The notes: generated by a model not told the origin, from the sequence alone. Counted from the stretch's first letter, positions 23,171 to 34,150 are shown. The stretch: DNA of 64,000 bases from Bettongia penicillata ogilbyi (GCA_023548195.1 JAJHZJ010000496.1:9868070-9932069), one strand, 5' to 3'. Numbers and translations are program-made.

Positions 23171-23298
23171 TGGAAGGAACTTTAGAGGTCATGTAATCCA
23201 GACTCCTCCTCATTATAGAGATCACTAAAAGCCTGTTGAGGTCAGGAACTCCCTTTGCTTTTTGGACCTCCAGTCCTTTGTATAGTCTTTGGGATTTC

Positions 23299-23680
23299 TC
23301 ATTGTTCAGTCATATCCAACTCTTTGTGACCTTATGGACTATTTTTTCCATGGGCTTTTCTTGACAAAGATATTGGCGTGGTTTGCCATTTCCTTCTTCA
23401 GTAGATCACTTTTTTGGCTTGTTTTGGCTTATTTTGTTTTTTTATCAGAATTCTCCACTATGACCATCTTGGGTAACCCTGCACAGAAAAGGTCATGGTT
23501 TTATTGAACTGCACAAGCCTCCTCTGTCAGGACAAGGCAATGATCCAGGATGGGTTTTTTAGGCAAATAAAGATTGAGAGATTTGCTCAGAGTCACGCAG
23601 CTAGTGCCTGAGACTGGATCTGAACTCAGGCCTTCCTTTTTCCAGGACTAGTATTGTTTACTTTACCACCTAGCTGCCCC
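23299..23680 (-). mobile_element. Marsupial SINE type A with about 140-bp insertion
   Basis: Antisense SINE in two parts. 23299-23413 holds the tail (TGTGACCTTATGGACTATTT, GGCGTGGTTTGCCATTTCCT). About 23551-23680 holds the core and head (GAGATTTGCTCAGAGTCACG, GGATCTGAACTCAGGCCTTC, CACCTAGCTGCCCC). The middle (about 23414-23550) is foreign to the family and begins and ends beside T-runs. Confidence 0.75.
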
Positions 23681-23729
23681 TACTCTTTGGAGCTTAGTAA
23701 GGATTTAACAAATACTTGTCATCTGTACA

Positions 23730-24055
23730 GTTACAGATTCAGATAAGTAGTGACCTGCTCAAGGGCATATTGGTAAGCTAGTAACAGAGGACAAATTAGA
23801 ACCCAAGAAACTGAACTGCAAATCCAGTCCTCAGTCCAGTACACATCAGACTGAACCATGTCTACACCATCTTATAACTTAGCCCCACCTTGTAACCAAA
23901 CCCTGACAAGAGTCCCACAAAAATAGAGAGGATCACTGATACAATGGAGACTGATTACTTTCCCCTCTCAGCTTCAGTTTCTTCATCTGTGAAATAAAGG
24001 GCTTTAGACCAGAAAATTTTTAAAGTCCTTCCTGCCTCTGATATACAATGCTATA
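23730..24055. mobile_element. Two MIR fragments, minus then plus
   Basis: 23730-23850 antisense (AAGTAGTGACCTGCTCAAGG, AATTAGAACCCAAGAAACTG). 23960-24055 sense (TCAGTTTCTTCATCTGTGAA, AGTCCTTCCTGCCTCTGATA). Confidence 0.6.
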
Positions 24056-24479
24056 GGAATCCTAGATAGGATCCCAAAGTACTCTCTGTGGTTCACACTC
24101 TCTTGCCTTGACCAATTATTCAATGCCATGCTCTGGCCAACTGAAACAATCTAGTTCCTTTGCTTTGACATCTATTGGGACACAAAAGCTGACCTGAGAG
24201 GCATGGCCTGATTGTGGTTCTGTCTTATGGGGAGGAAGAAGCTAAATTTAATAATGAAGAGGAGTTTGAGCTTGAAAGTGTACTTTTGTAATCCCAATGA
24301 GTCTGGACTGTCTTTGATTCAAAAGTCTTTTAGTCTGAATGGAACTTGAGTTACAGAGTGACGACAGCCACCCAACTAGCCACCCAACTGTCTTGTCCTG
24401 ATAGTTACTACAACTGTTTATTTTTTCAGGATTCTTGCTTGCTCCAGAGAGTGTTTCCCAATCCATATCCAGTCCCAAA
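24056..24479. other. Unassigned non-coding sequence
   Basis: A 145-codon minus frame at 24248-24685 mostly overlaps CR1 sequence and contains no CR1 reading frame, so it is not treated as a gene. Confidence 0.4.
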
Positions 24480-25090
24480 ACATAAAATCTCAGAGCACAT
24501 GGGGCATCTAATTCAATCCACACATGGCCATCTCCAAGTGGTGATTTGCCTTTGCTTAAATCTGAGTGTGGGTGAGGGTGTGCTACTGCCGCCTGAAGCA
24601 GCCTACTCCATTCTTGGGTGGCCTTCATTGTTAGGAATTTCTTCTTGACATCAAGCCTAAATCTCTCCTTGAAACTTTCATCCATTACACCTATTTCTAC
24701 TCAGCCTTTAATATAGTGCCTGGCACATAGTAGGTCGTTCATGAATGTTGTTTGACTCAAGTCAAGCAGAGTAAGTCAAATCCTTCCTTTTCCTGATATC
24801 TCTGCAGAAAGTAGCCATTATTCACTTCACCCTCAGAATCTCCTCTTCTCCAGTCTAATCACCCCCAGTTCTTTCAAGTGATATCCTCATAGGGCATGAC
24901 CCCAAGAGGCTCATAGGCTTGTCCTCTTCTAGACACTCCCACTCCTCAGAATGTATGTCCTTCTCTCAAATGTGGTGACTTGAATTGAACCAAGTGACCT
25001 GACAAGGACTAAATGGAAGTCTTACTTCCCCCGTTCTGCTCAATATGCTTTTCTGAGATCACACTAGGTTTTTTGGCCCCATCTGATCTA
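24480..25090 (-). mobile_element. CR1/L3-type LINE fragment
   Basis: Antisense CR1/L3: AAATCTCAGAGCACATGGGG, ATTGTTAGGAATTTCTTCTT, GACATCAAGCCTAAATCTCT, TCTCCTCTTCTCCAGTCTAA, CCCCCAGTTCTTTCAAGTGA. A short sense L2/MIR end (TGCCTGGCACATAGTAGGTC, 24718-24737) interrupts it. Confidence 0.72.
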
Positions 25091-25199
25091 ATCTAAGGGC
25101 CCAAGTCTAGAGACGTTAGACATCTTTCAGAGTTTCATGGTGTCACTGAACTGAAGGTAAAAAGCTTATGAGAGATTTGAAACACCTATATTCCAGTTT

Positions 25200-25355
25200 A
25201 TTAAACAACTGGTGCAAACCCCTAGTTTGACAGGTAAGGAAACTGAGGACCAAGGAGATGAAGTGACTTGCCCAAGGTCACGCAGGTAGTATCAGAGGAA
25301 GAATTTGAACCAAGGACCTCTAACACCAGAGTTTTTGCCTCTATACAATGATGCT
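25200..25355 (-). mobile_element. MIR/CORE-SINE
   Basis: Antisense: AGGTAAGGAAACTGAGGACC, GAAGTGACTTGCCCAAGGTC, GAATTTGAACCAAGGACCTC. Confidence 0.78.
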
Positions 25356-25379
25356 CTCATTCCAAGTACCTTGTTTCAT

Positions 25380-25850
25380 ACAGGGGCTCCACATTTTAGG
25401 GAGTACATTGTCAAACTAGAAAGTAGCTACAGGAAAAAGACAAATGTGATAGGACTCCTGGAGCTCTTTCAATAAGAAGTTTATTTGAAGAAACTGGGAA
25501 TGTTTAGTTTACCATAGGCAAGAGAAGACTTTAGGGGCACATTATAGCCATCTTCAGATTTTTAAAGGGCTTTTATATGGGAAAAAAATACTTTGTTCTG
25601 CTTAGCCCTAGAGGATAGAATTAGCGGCAATAAGAAGTCACGGACTCACAAATTTTGACTTTGTATAAGGAAAAGCATCCTCATTATTACAATTATCCCA
25701 AAGGAGGCAAGATAGTTAATTCTCCCTTAGAAGAGGTTTCCAAGAATAAAATATGAGAGAAATGATTATTAATAACAAATGATTTGGGTAAATCCAGAGG
25801 TCTCCTTTTTCTCTTAAGTCTTCATTTCAAGGTTCGGTCTCTGAAGGACA
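25380..25850 (+). mobile_element. CR1/L3-type LINE 3' region
   Basis: Sense CR1/L3: GAAACTGGGAATGTTTAG, GCAAGAGAAGACTTTAGGGG, TTTAAAGGGCTTTTATATGG, CTTTGTTCTGCTTAGCCCTA, GAGGATAGAATTAGCGGCAA, TTTGTATAAGGAAAAGCATC. This is the strand complementary to the fragment at 24480. Confidence 0.7.
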
Positions 25851-26299
25851 CTACTTATGAAACTGAATTAACTTTCTCCTCAGTTCCTTATTCAGACCTC
25901 ATCCAGGTGGGGAAGTTCTACATGGGTATGGGAGGGGATAAATTCTTTGATTAAATTTCCCAGGGCTGGACAATATAGAAGTAAATGGCATAATCAAAGT
26001 TACATTTCCCCAAACTCTCATCATAAGAAGTCCACCTCTCATCTAATATTCATTCCCTCTCATTACCACTTGATTGCCACCCTGAGGAACATCTATTCTT
26101 CAAATGGCAAATAAACTATGAGCCCAACACCATGGGTCATCTTTGGCATTAGAGAGTGTCACTGATCCATTTTCTTGCTAATGTGCTAGCATTATTAATG
26201 AAATGATTAATTACCCAGAAACTATGTCTGTCAGCATAAATGATTTAAAACATCACAAGAGGATGCTCTTATTTAGGATAGAGATGAGAGGAACATATA
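25851..26299. other. Repeat-free segment, candidate conserved non-coding at 26140-26285
   Basis: 26140-26285 is AT-rich but not simple. It has several homeodomain-like TAAT cores (ATTATTAATGAAATGATTAA) and no repeat landmarks. Conservation cannot be judged from one sequence. Confidence 0.3.
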
Positions 26300-26455
26300 T
26301 CCAGAGCTGTAGGGGAACTTGGAGCTCATCAAGTCCAACTCCCTCATTTTTCCAGTGTGGAAACTGAGGCTGAGACTTGTCCAGTTAACTTGACTAATAA
26401 GTTCCTAATGCAGATTTGAACCTGGGTCTTTCTGCCTCCATGCTCTTTGTTGTAT
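26300..26455 (-). mobile_element. MIR/CORE-SINE
   Basis: Antisense: GGAGCTCATCAAGTCCAACT, GTGTGGAAACTGAGGCTGAG, GATTTGAACCTGGGTCTTTC. Confidence 0.75.
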
Positions 26456-26844
26456 CTGATATAGCACCTTGCTACCATTACAGAGAGGTCTGCTATTCAG
26501 CTACTGGTTAGACTGGATGCTCTCTTGAGCTCTAACTCTGAAATTTTACAACTGGGAATATAAATAGGAGAGAAAAGGGGGAATTGGGAAGTCACATAAC
26601 CAAAAGACAATATACTCACTTATGGGCTAGAGCACTCATCCTTCTCTTAGGCTGAGAAGGACTATACTACATTCTTCCTAAAGCCAGTGAACTGCCAAAC
26701 ACATTGATTTATTACGTGTAGCTCTATCTCACCTATGGCTGGAAAGAGAGGAAAAAAAAGATAAATAGTGAATTCAGCATTTTATGCTACCCTGAGTTCA
26801 GAGGGGGTGTAATATATGGAAGATTCTGAGACTCAGAAACCAGA

Positions 26845-27010
26845 ATGATCCAGTGGGAAAAAGTACAGACCAAGAGCCCAAAGAACAGTGGCAGATTCGG
26901 TTTTCTTATCTGTAAATTGGGGGTAATGATACCTGTAGTGCCTACCTCATGAGATTGTTGGGAAATTTGAATAAGATAATAGATGTAAAGTGCACTGCAA
27001 AATGTAAAGG
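26845..27010 (+). mobile_element. MIR 3' half
   Basis: Sense: TTCTTATCTGTAAATTGGGG, TAATGATACCTGTAGTGCCT, ACCTCATGAGATTGTTGGG, AAGTGCACTGCAAAATGTAA. Confidence 0.75.
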
Positions 27011-27041
27011 ACTGCATTATTATTCATCTTTATATCATAGA

Positions 27042-27535
27042 TGATTATGTGGCACAGTGGATAAGATGTTAAACCTGGAATCAAGAAGTTGTTTCAGTTG
27101 AGTCAGACTTTTCATGACCCTATTTTGGGTTTCCTTGGCAAAGATTCTAAGCTGGTTTGCCATTTCCTTTCGCAGCTCATTTTACAGGTAAGAAAACTGA
27201 GGCAAACAGCATTAAATGACTTGCCCAGGGCAAGGAAGCTGGGAAGTGTCTGAGGCCAGATCTGAACTCAGAAAGATGAATATTCCTAACTTCAGGTTCA
27301 GCACTTTATCCATTGTGCCACCTAGCTGCCTAGAGTTGGGAAGACTTGAATTCAGATAATTCCTCAGACACTTACTAGCTATGTGATCCTAAGGAAGGTA
27401 TGCTATTTTTGTAATTCAGTTTCCTCATCTGTAAAATTGGGATAATAATGGCATCCACTTCACAGGGTTGTTGGATCAGATGAAATAACACATCAAATGC
27501 TGTACAAAGCTTCAAATTCCATTCATTGTCGTTAT
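27042..27535 (+). mobile_element. MIR split by a nested SINE
   Basis: The head (GTGGCACAGTGGATAAGATG) is at 27049-27089 and the rest resumes at 27331 (GACTTGAATTCAGATAATTC, CACTTACTAGCTATGTGATC, TCCTCATCTGTAAAATTGGG). The intervening 27090-27330 is a type A SINE on the minus strand. A sense L2 end (TAGGCATCTATTAAATATTT) follows at 27545-27615. Confidence 0.75.
27090..27330 (-). mobile_element. Marsupial SINE type A nested in MIR
   Basis: Antisense: GAGTCAGACTTTTCATGACC, GCTGGTTTGCCATTTCCTTT, ACTTGCCCAGGGCAAGG, CCAGATCTGAACTCAG, CACCTAGCTGCC at the end. A short AGTTG repeats on both sides and may be the target-site duplication. Confidence 0.83.
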
Positions 27536-27615
27536 TCATGGTGTTGGTATTATATTCCTGCTCCCCAGCCCCTAACAGTAGGCATCTATTAAATATTTGT
27601 TCAGTTGAGTGAATG

Positions 27616-28009
27616 AGACTGATTAAATGCAGCTGCAGCTTTTGTCAAAAGCTTCTGTGCACTTGAGATTCCTGTGGGCCAGAGATGTATAATTTCCTCA
27701 TAACACTGTCTCCCACAGTCCCATTTCTGAATGTAGGAAACACATAACTGAGTCCTTCTTTAATCAATATATTCTTTTTTAATGGCATATTTGGAGAAGT
27801 TGATTGGAAAGTTATACCTCTGCTTCCTGTGATATCCCTAAAAATAAGCACTGAATGACATGAATTCTTAACAGAAAGAGATGGTTCAGAATTAATGTAC
27901 CTAAAAATTAAATTTGAAAAAGCCCAGATGTGTTCTCTTCTACTTTTCTCCTTTTTCAAAAAAAATCCTTCATTCTATTTCATCCCAGCTCATTAATAGA
28001 TATTGTTAT
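27616..28009. other. Unassigned sequence with a 104-codon minus frame
   Basis: The minus frame at 27645-27959 has no domain, signal peptide or similarity that I can recognise. Most likely chance. Confidence 0.35.
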
Positions 28010-29200
28010 AATAACTTTTATAAAAGTTTAATCAATGTAGCTGAATTGCCACAACAAGAAATTGAAAAGAATCCAAAAAGCACCTTAGTTGGCAAAGGTT
28101 TGACTCACTTGTCCAACAAAGAGAAGGAGCTGCCACAGGCAATGCCAGTTTAAAATATAAGGTTCTTTGGAAAGCATTAAGTAGGATGATGGACAATTAT
28201 GCGAAGTATAAGCTCAAAAATAGAGAGATGCAATGGTCCAAAGAAAGCTTGGCAAGACAACCCACTAAGAAAAGTCATCTCAAGGACACATAAAGACAAA
28301 AATAGGAGGTAGGTAACCAACAAGAAAAATGGAAACAATTATGATATCAAACTGCTTTTAAACAAGGACAATATGGAAGCATCAATCTTGAACCATAAAA
28401 GCATCATAGTCCCTGGATATGATTATAAGGGAGGTAACAATGGCATTAAAGAGAACAAATGTAAGTGAAACAGCCAAATTGGACCAAGAGTATGTAGAGA
28501 AAATCTCCACTGCATGTATGACTATGAAGGCATTGAGGAAGCGATATGCAACATACTGGAAGAAATTGAAGGTGCCAGAAGCATGAGGGGGGCAGAATCT
28601 GACTTTACTAATACTGGAAAAAAAATTACAGGACTACATGCCAACTCCCCCATCTATACAAAATCTTTATATATCATCTATACTTGAATTGAAGGTATCC
28701 TTGATGAAGATATTAGTAAGGAGCTAGCAAGCTTCTGCAAATAATATTCAAAAATGGACTACATCTTTACCATGTCACAATTAACTGAAAGATGTAGAGA
28801 ATACAAGATGTGTTCAAAGTCTTAGGGAAATTGTTAAGCTATTAACATTTAAACGTTCTGTGTAAGATCCCACCAAAAACCCTATGTTGATGTAATAAAA
28901 ATCTATTTTGATTCAGTAGAGCAAAATGCCTTTTTATAGATTCTTTTCCAGTGAAGTGCCTTGCAGATACACATCACAGGCATTCAAGAGTTCTTGGAAG
29001 ATGTCACAAAAATAATCTGGTTCAATGATCTTCTGATCATAAGCATCAGGTGAGGCATAAAACAGGAAATGTAGCCTCACCAAGGTACAAGCAGATGTTA
29101 ATAAAAGAAGGGATGATGGCTTCCCGAACATTTAAAGGAGGCCAAATATCTTAGAATAAATATTGCAAGTCATTGGAAAATGAATCAACACTTGATAAGC
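28010..29200 (+). pseudogene. RTE-clade LINE remnant (reverse transcriptase)
   Basis: Heavily decayed non-LTR reverse transcriptase on the plus strand. Translating across frames between 28755 and 29060 gives, in order: MDYIFTMSQLTERCREYKM (RTE 'STIDHIFTLSQLIEK..EYK'), YVDVIKIYFDSVEQNA (degenerate 'FVDYKKAFDSVE', carrying the first catalytic Asp region), and WFNDLLIISIR (RTE 'LFNDPLKIPIRKGVRQGD'). Stops and frameshifts are frequent. Upstream limits are uncertain; 28010-28160 may be the same element. The clade is inferred from motif order and was not searched. Confidence 0.6.
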
Positions 29201-29507
29201 AGAGACCCCTGTGAGTTCCTAAGAGACAGTTTCCTACGTGGAAACACAGCAGAATATTCCCAGATGATCCTGGGGAAAAATAAGAATCATAAAGGCAAAC
29301 ATGTATGACCTGAATAGCAGAAACAATTGTTGGAGTAGAAAAAACTTAAATCCACATCTTACCAGGGAAATATGAGACAGAGAAAATGATTAGGAATGCG
29401 GCTATACAAAAGAGAATATCATCTGGAAATAGAGAAGAAAAGAGCACTAACTTTAGACGAAAACTAAATCTCTATACTAGCAAATCATGCTTCTTTCTAA
29501 AAGAAGA

Positions 29508-29820
29508 TTCATGTGGTGCAGTGGATAGAGCACCAGTGCAGGAGTCAGGAAGATCTGAGTTCAAATCTCACCTCAGACACTTGACACTCACTAGCTGTGT
29601 GACCTTAGACAAGTCACTTAACCCCAATTGCCTCATCCTGGATCATCTCCAGTCATCCTGAAGAATACCTGGTCGCTGGGTTCAGATGGCTCCGGAGGAA
29701 AAGTGAGGCTGGCAACCTGCATAGCCCTCCTTCACTCAAAACAAAATCAAGTGCAAGTCATGTCATTATTTCTCTGATGGCATGGTATTCTTTGGCAACG
29801 AAGGACGAACACACAAACTA
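29508..29820 (+). mobile_element. Marsupial SINE type B, full length
   Basis: Sense: tRNA-like head (GTGGTGCAGTGGATAGAGCA), B-box GAGTTCAAATC, TCACTTAACCCCAATTGCC, then the type-specific body (TGGATCATCTCCAGTCATCC, TCAGATGGCTCCGGAGGAAA, AAGTGCAAGTCATGTCATTA) and an end at CAACGAAGGACGAACACACA. Resembles WSINE1-like Australian marsupial SINEs. Confidence 0.85.
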
Positions 29821-30919
29821 GTGTACACATATTATAGAGACAACCTAAGGATGACTGACCTCTCAGAAAAACATGACAACTCTGAAGAAAAGACAGGCTG
29901 GTTATATAGCATGAGTGAGGGAGATTATTTTTTGTTCTTACTCTTCAGCGGTTTAGTCGTATTTGTCACTCCATGGACCATACCATGCCACACCTTTCTA
30001 CTCTCTACCATCTTTCAAAGTCTATCCAAGTCACATTTGTTGCTTCCATGACACTTTCTGTCAACCAAAATACTTAACTCGTATCTTTGTGAGGGTAAGA
30101 GAGAGTGAGATCACCAGCATTTTGGAAAGCCTCCTTATGGAGTATTTATGAGAGAACCTAGACAGGGTTCACCCAGGGTGGGTAGACGCGACTGAGTTGT
30201 GATATGTATCATTTAATGGAATTTCCAAATCAATATTCATAGTTCCATTTGCAAATTTGAATATTTAAAACAGATTTTTCCTCCTTCTTCCCCCCCATAG
30301 CAAATATGTCACTGTATATATTTATAAAATGACAGACCTTCATATATCCAAATAATATCCATCTGTTGTGTGCTCAACCCTGTCTCAGTGATTCATTGAA
30401 ACACTATAAGGAAGTGATCATTTTTTCCGGAAGATGGATAAATAAATGGAGAAAAACAAGCAGCCAAAATTGACGCCTATCTTCTTACACACACCTGGAA
30501 ATTTTTCCCCTCATGCTGTCAGACCTGATGAATGCAATTTGCATCCATACAGGTAGAAATAGCACTAAGGGAATGATAATATTTGACCCCATTTTCTTTT
30601 CTGTCTTCTAGTGTGGCAAAAAAAAAATCAAACTTTTGAAAAAAGACAAATACAAGTGTCTCTCTTTTCCATTTCCTCTCCTTCCTCCCCCGAAAAGATA
30701 AGAGCCCAATAAAACTATCTCCTGCCCTCAGCTGTCACAGTGACCATTAAGAGATATCAGTAGGAAATAATGTGGTAACTTTGGTGCCATCTGGGATTGC
30801 ATGATGGCTCTAGGATGTGCTTTGGTTTTTTCAGAGCACTCTGGAGTAATGAAGAGCAACTCAGAATTCATACTGTGACCCCAGAATAGTCTCTGTATTT
30901 ATGCACAGTCAAAGTTTCC
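29821..30919. other. Unassigned non-coding sequence
   Basis: About 1.1 kb without recognised repeats or convincing frames. A 30760-30870 stretch is neither simple nor repetitive. Confidence 0.4.
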
Positions 30920-31055
30920 TTCATTCTACAAATATTTATCCAGCTTCCTGCTATTTGCCTCCGGAAGGCAAGATGCCAGGTGTTAAATTGGACACAAAAA
31001 TAAATTAAAAATGCTTGATCCCTGTCCTCAGGCACTTTATAATCTACCAGGCAAA
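30920..31055 (-). mobile_element. L2 LINE 3' end, decayed
   Basis: Antisense: TTCTACAAATATTTATCCAG, AAGATGCCAGGTGTTAAATT, TTGATCCCTGTCCTCAGGCA. Confidence 0.5.
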
Positions 31056-31964
31056 GGTGGGTGGAATCGGGTCCAAAAGCTCTCCAAGAGACCAGTTGTT
31101 AAAATTTCAATATGCATATTTACACCTCAGAAATTGCCAAACTTTACAAATCAGGATTGTATTTATCATTTTCTTGATTATCTACACTTAATAAGTGATG
31201 AAGAAAATGATGATAATTCAAGTTAATCTTGAAAGTGTGATGGTCACATTTTTTTTGGAGAGTCGGTTGTTAAATAGTTGCCAGTATATCCCTGCATCAG
31301 GGAAGATAAGTCAAGCCATTTCTCTTTGTTCTAAGTTCCCTTGGTGATCTGTATGAGTCCCTTCTAGCTCTAAGTCTATGAACTCATGGTCCTAAGACTT
31401 TGATGTTTCAATGGATCCATGTTCTCTGCACTGTGGGTACTTTCTTTAATAGAAAAGCATGTGACCTGGCCATGCTGTCTTAATCCTTGTGTGATTCCTG
31501 CCTGCACCCTCATATCTTTTAGGCAGGATCCACCCAATTTGAAGCAAAACATGAAGAAAATGACAAGTGCACAAAAAACCAATCCAAAATAAATTTCCAT
31601 TGCACTTCTTAGCCATAAACTTCAAGAGTATAAGTTGCATGTAACTCAAAATTCCACGTAATTTATAGACAGTGATGACAAACTCCAATTTGTCAAACAA
31701 TGGCAAACAGTGTAAGGAAAATGCTATAAGAAACATAAACCAAGTGTCGGAGGAGTTTATAGGAGGAGAGATAAGTTCTTCCATTTTGAAGGGTGACAAG
31801 TGGAGGATAAGGTAGAGAACCAGATATTTCAGAATTTACATGGACTTTTGTTAATAGGGATGCTGCCTATTCAATTACAGAATGACTGGGATGTATGTAC
31901 ATGCTTTACACATGATGCAATATGCAACAAATCTTAGTTCTAAATCTTATTAGATGTGTGATTA
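31056..31964. other. Unassigned non-coding sequence
   Basis: No repeat landmarks that I can support. The minus frame at 31446-31799 (117 codons) is hydrophobic but featureless. Confidence 0.35.
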
Positions 31965-32215
31965 ATAATGATAACAGTATTTACATAGCACTTTGAGGTT
32001 TTAAAAATACTTGACATAGCATTTCACTTGATCCTCCTCACAATAACCCTGTGAGGTAGGTACTATTATCATCCTCATTTTACATATGGGGAAACTGTGG
32101 TCAGGAGACATTAATTTGTCCAGTCAAACATCTGGTTAGTTTTGGAGGTGAAATTCCAACTCAAGTCTTCCTGACTCAAAATCCAGCGCTTTGTCCACTG
32201 CACCACCATGTTACC
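31965..32215 (-). mobile_element. MIR/CORE-SINE, near full length
   Basis: Antisense: TATTTACATAGCACTTTGAG, CTTGATCCTCCTCACAATAA, CCCTGTGAGGTAGGTACTAT, GGGGAAACTGTGGTCAGG, ending GTCCACTGCACCACCATG. Confidence 0.82.
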
Positions 32216-32560
32216 TTTGGGCAAATCACTGTAACTATCTGACCTCCCATTTTCACATCTGTAAAATGGAGCTAATAATGCCTGCCCTGGGTTACTTTGA
32301 GGATAAGAAGAGATAATATAGCTGAAGGTGTTTTGTAAGTGCCAACTTTTAGAAGACCCTTGTTTTCACCAAGCTGAATACTTTCATCTCCCACACAGCT
32401 CTTTTATTGTAGAGAAAACAAGATGATGTGGCTAGAAACCATCCTTGGAGCCCAGAGCATCCAAGTTCACATCCTGTTTCTGACACCTCTGCCCTGATCA
32501 GGGACAAATATTTTAACTTCTTCATGCCCTAGATGCTTCCTACTAAGTTACATAAAATAG
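32216..32560 (+). mobile_element. Two sense MIR fragments
   Basis: 32216-32345 (TTTGGGCAAATCACTGTAAC, TCACATCTGTAAAATGGAGC, TTTGTAAGTGCCA) sits head to head with the antisense MIR at 31965. 32425-32560 is a second copy (TTGGAGCCCAGAGCATCCAA, GTTCACATCCTGTTTCTGAC). Confidence 0.65.
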
Positions 32561-32594
32561 TTAATATTCACTGGGGGAGTGGTAGTTGGGTTAC

Positions 32595-32815
32595 GACCTA
32601 TGATTTCAAAGAACTCCCCCAAAGAAACTCCCTCTGCTAATAGAGATGAGCAACTCTTTAGCAATTTATAATCTCAAAGAGTTACAGTTTCTGGGTCACA
32701 AAAAGCTTAAGTGGTTTGAGTCAAATAGCCAGTATTTGTCAGAAATAAGACTTGTCAGAAGAATCTTCTTGACTCCATGGTGGCATTCTATTCACTATAT
32801 TAGATATTGACCATT
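32595..32815 (-). mobile_element. CORE-SINE type C
   Basis: Antisense member of a SINE type with a distinctive 3' body (AACTCCCTCTGCTAATAGAG, TTTATAATCTCAAAGAGTTA) and a MIR-like head. Same type on the plus strand at 54458-54662 and on the minus strand at 40435-40605. Confidence 0.65.
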
Positions 32816-32914
32816 GTTATTTTTAATATCAATAATCCCTTATGACAGGAGGTTTCTTCTCATATAATGACTCTATCATATAATGACTAGGTTTAAATGT
32901 GTTTTCTTTTCAAA

Positions 32915-33060
32915 AAGCCTGTGAAATAAATTGTGCAAATATTAGGATGCCCATTTTATAGACCAAGAAACGGTCTTGGTCTATAATTGACTTTGTTATC
33001 AACAGACAGCTAGTAAATGCCAGGACCTGAATTTGTGCCCTGTTATCCATTCCCCAAGAC
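32915..33060 (-). mobile_element. MIR fragment containing a palindrome
   Basis: Antisense MIR (GATGCCCATTTTATAGACCA, then CAGACAGCTAGTAAATGCCA, GGACCTGAATTTG). The usual 'gaggaaactgag' segment is replaced by a hairpin, 32956-32986. Confidence 0.65.
32956..32986. repeat. Perfect 13-bp inverted repeat, 5-nt loop
   Basis: Arms at 32956-32968 (TTATAGACCAAGA) and 32974-32986 (TCTTGGTCTATAA) are exact reverse complements around AACGG. Confidence 0.95.
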
Positions 33061-33494
33061 ACAGTTCAATGATTCTAATTTCCATTTCTATAAAATCCAT
33101 AATCTCAATGGTCTTTTGCCAACTAAGCTAGAAAAACAACCTTCTTTGCTTGCCAGCAAACTGAATAGAGGAAAAAAGAAATATTAAATATCAGACATAC
33201 GCTGTTGATGAGAGATTCAACCCATCCCCAGCCCCTCCATGGGAAATGCTCTCCTCTCATAGAATAACCAGGTCGGCACTGGGCTGCCATCCACTGAGGG
33301 ACCTGGTGGCACAAGTGTCAAGAACCCTTATCCTGGTATTTGTTCAGCAGCCCATAGTCTTTTTTCTCAGGCTGAAAAGCAATACTGAGAAGGCTGACAA
33401 GAAAGAAGGGTGGGAGGAGGGCCAAGGTTGTGTCTACAACAGAAAAGGTACTTGTTCTTTCAGCTAATAACTTAACTAAAACACTACTCCGTAT
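33061..33494. other. Unassigned non-coding sequence
   Basis: No repeat landmarks. Overlapping short frames on both strands (33123-33563) lack recognisable features. Confidence 0.35.
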
Positions 33495-33850
33495 TCGATT
33501 GATGAATAGGAAGGATAAATGAGTTCCCAAGGTCTCATATATAGTAGACACCAGAGCTAACATTTGAACTAAGGCCTCATCACCTCAAGAACAATGCTTT
33601 CACCTCCTCAGGATGTCAAAAATTTTATTTCCATACCAACTAATAGAAGGGAGTACTTGGTGATTCTCTATCTCCTCCAGTGCATACCATGCTCTGAAAA
33701 TCAAGTCAAGTCTACAAGTATTAAGTGCCTCCTATGAGTCAGGCATTGTGCTCAGTATTGAGATACAAAAAAAGGGCCAAAAACAAAACAAAACCTCCAT
33801 TCCTGCTCCTAAAGAGCTCACAGTCTAGTGGAAGAAACAACACAAGAGGT
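33495..33850 (-). mobile_element. MIR fragment, then L2 3' end
   Basis: 33495-33600 is decayed antisense MIR (GTTCCCAAGGTCTCATATAT, CATTTGAACTAAGGCCTCAT). 33700-33850 is antisense L2 (ACAAGTATTAAGTGCCTCCT, CAGGCATTGTGCTCAGTATT, AAGAGCTCACAGTCTAGTGG). Confidence 0.65.
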
Positions 33851-33897
33851 ACTTCATAATATTTGGTAAATGAATAAATGAAGCTAGTAATGGAAGG

Positions 33898-34150
33898 GAG
33901 AGACAAAAAAGAGGAGGAGGAAGAGGAGAAGGAAAAGAAGGAAAAGCAGAAGAACAAAGAGAAAGGAAAAGAAATGAGAAAGGAGAGAGACAAAAAGGAG
34001 AAAAAGGGAGATGAGAAAAGAAGGGAAGAAAAGAGAGATAGAGGGAAGAGAGAAGAAAAAGAAAGAAGAGGGGGGAAGAAAAAGACAGACTGAGGGAGAG
34101 ATGAGGGAAAAGGACAGACAGAGACAGAGAGAAAAAAGAGGGAGATCTCA
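33898..34150. repeat. Polypurine tract (GA/AAG-rich), about 250 bases
   Basis: The plus strand is almost entirely A/G. The Lys/Glu-rich open frame across it is compositional. Confidence 0.9.
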
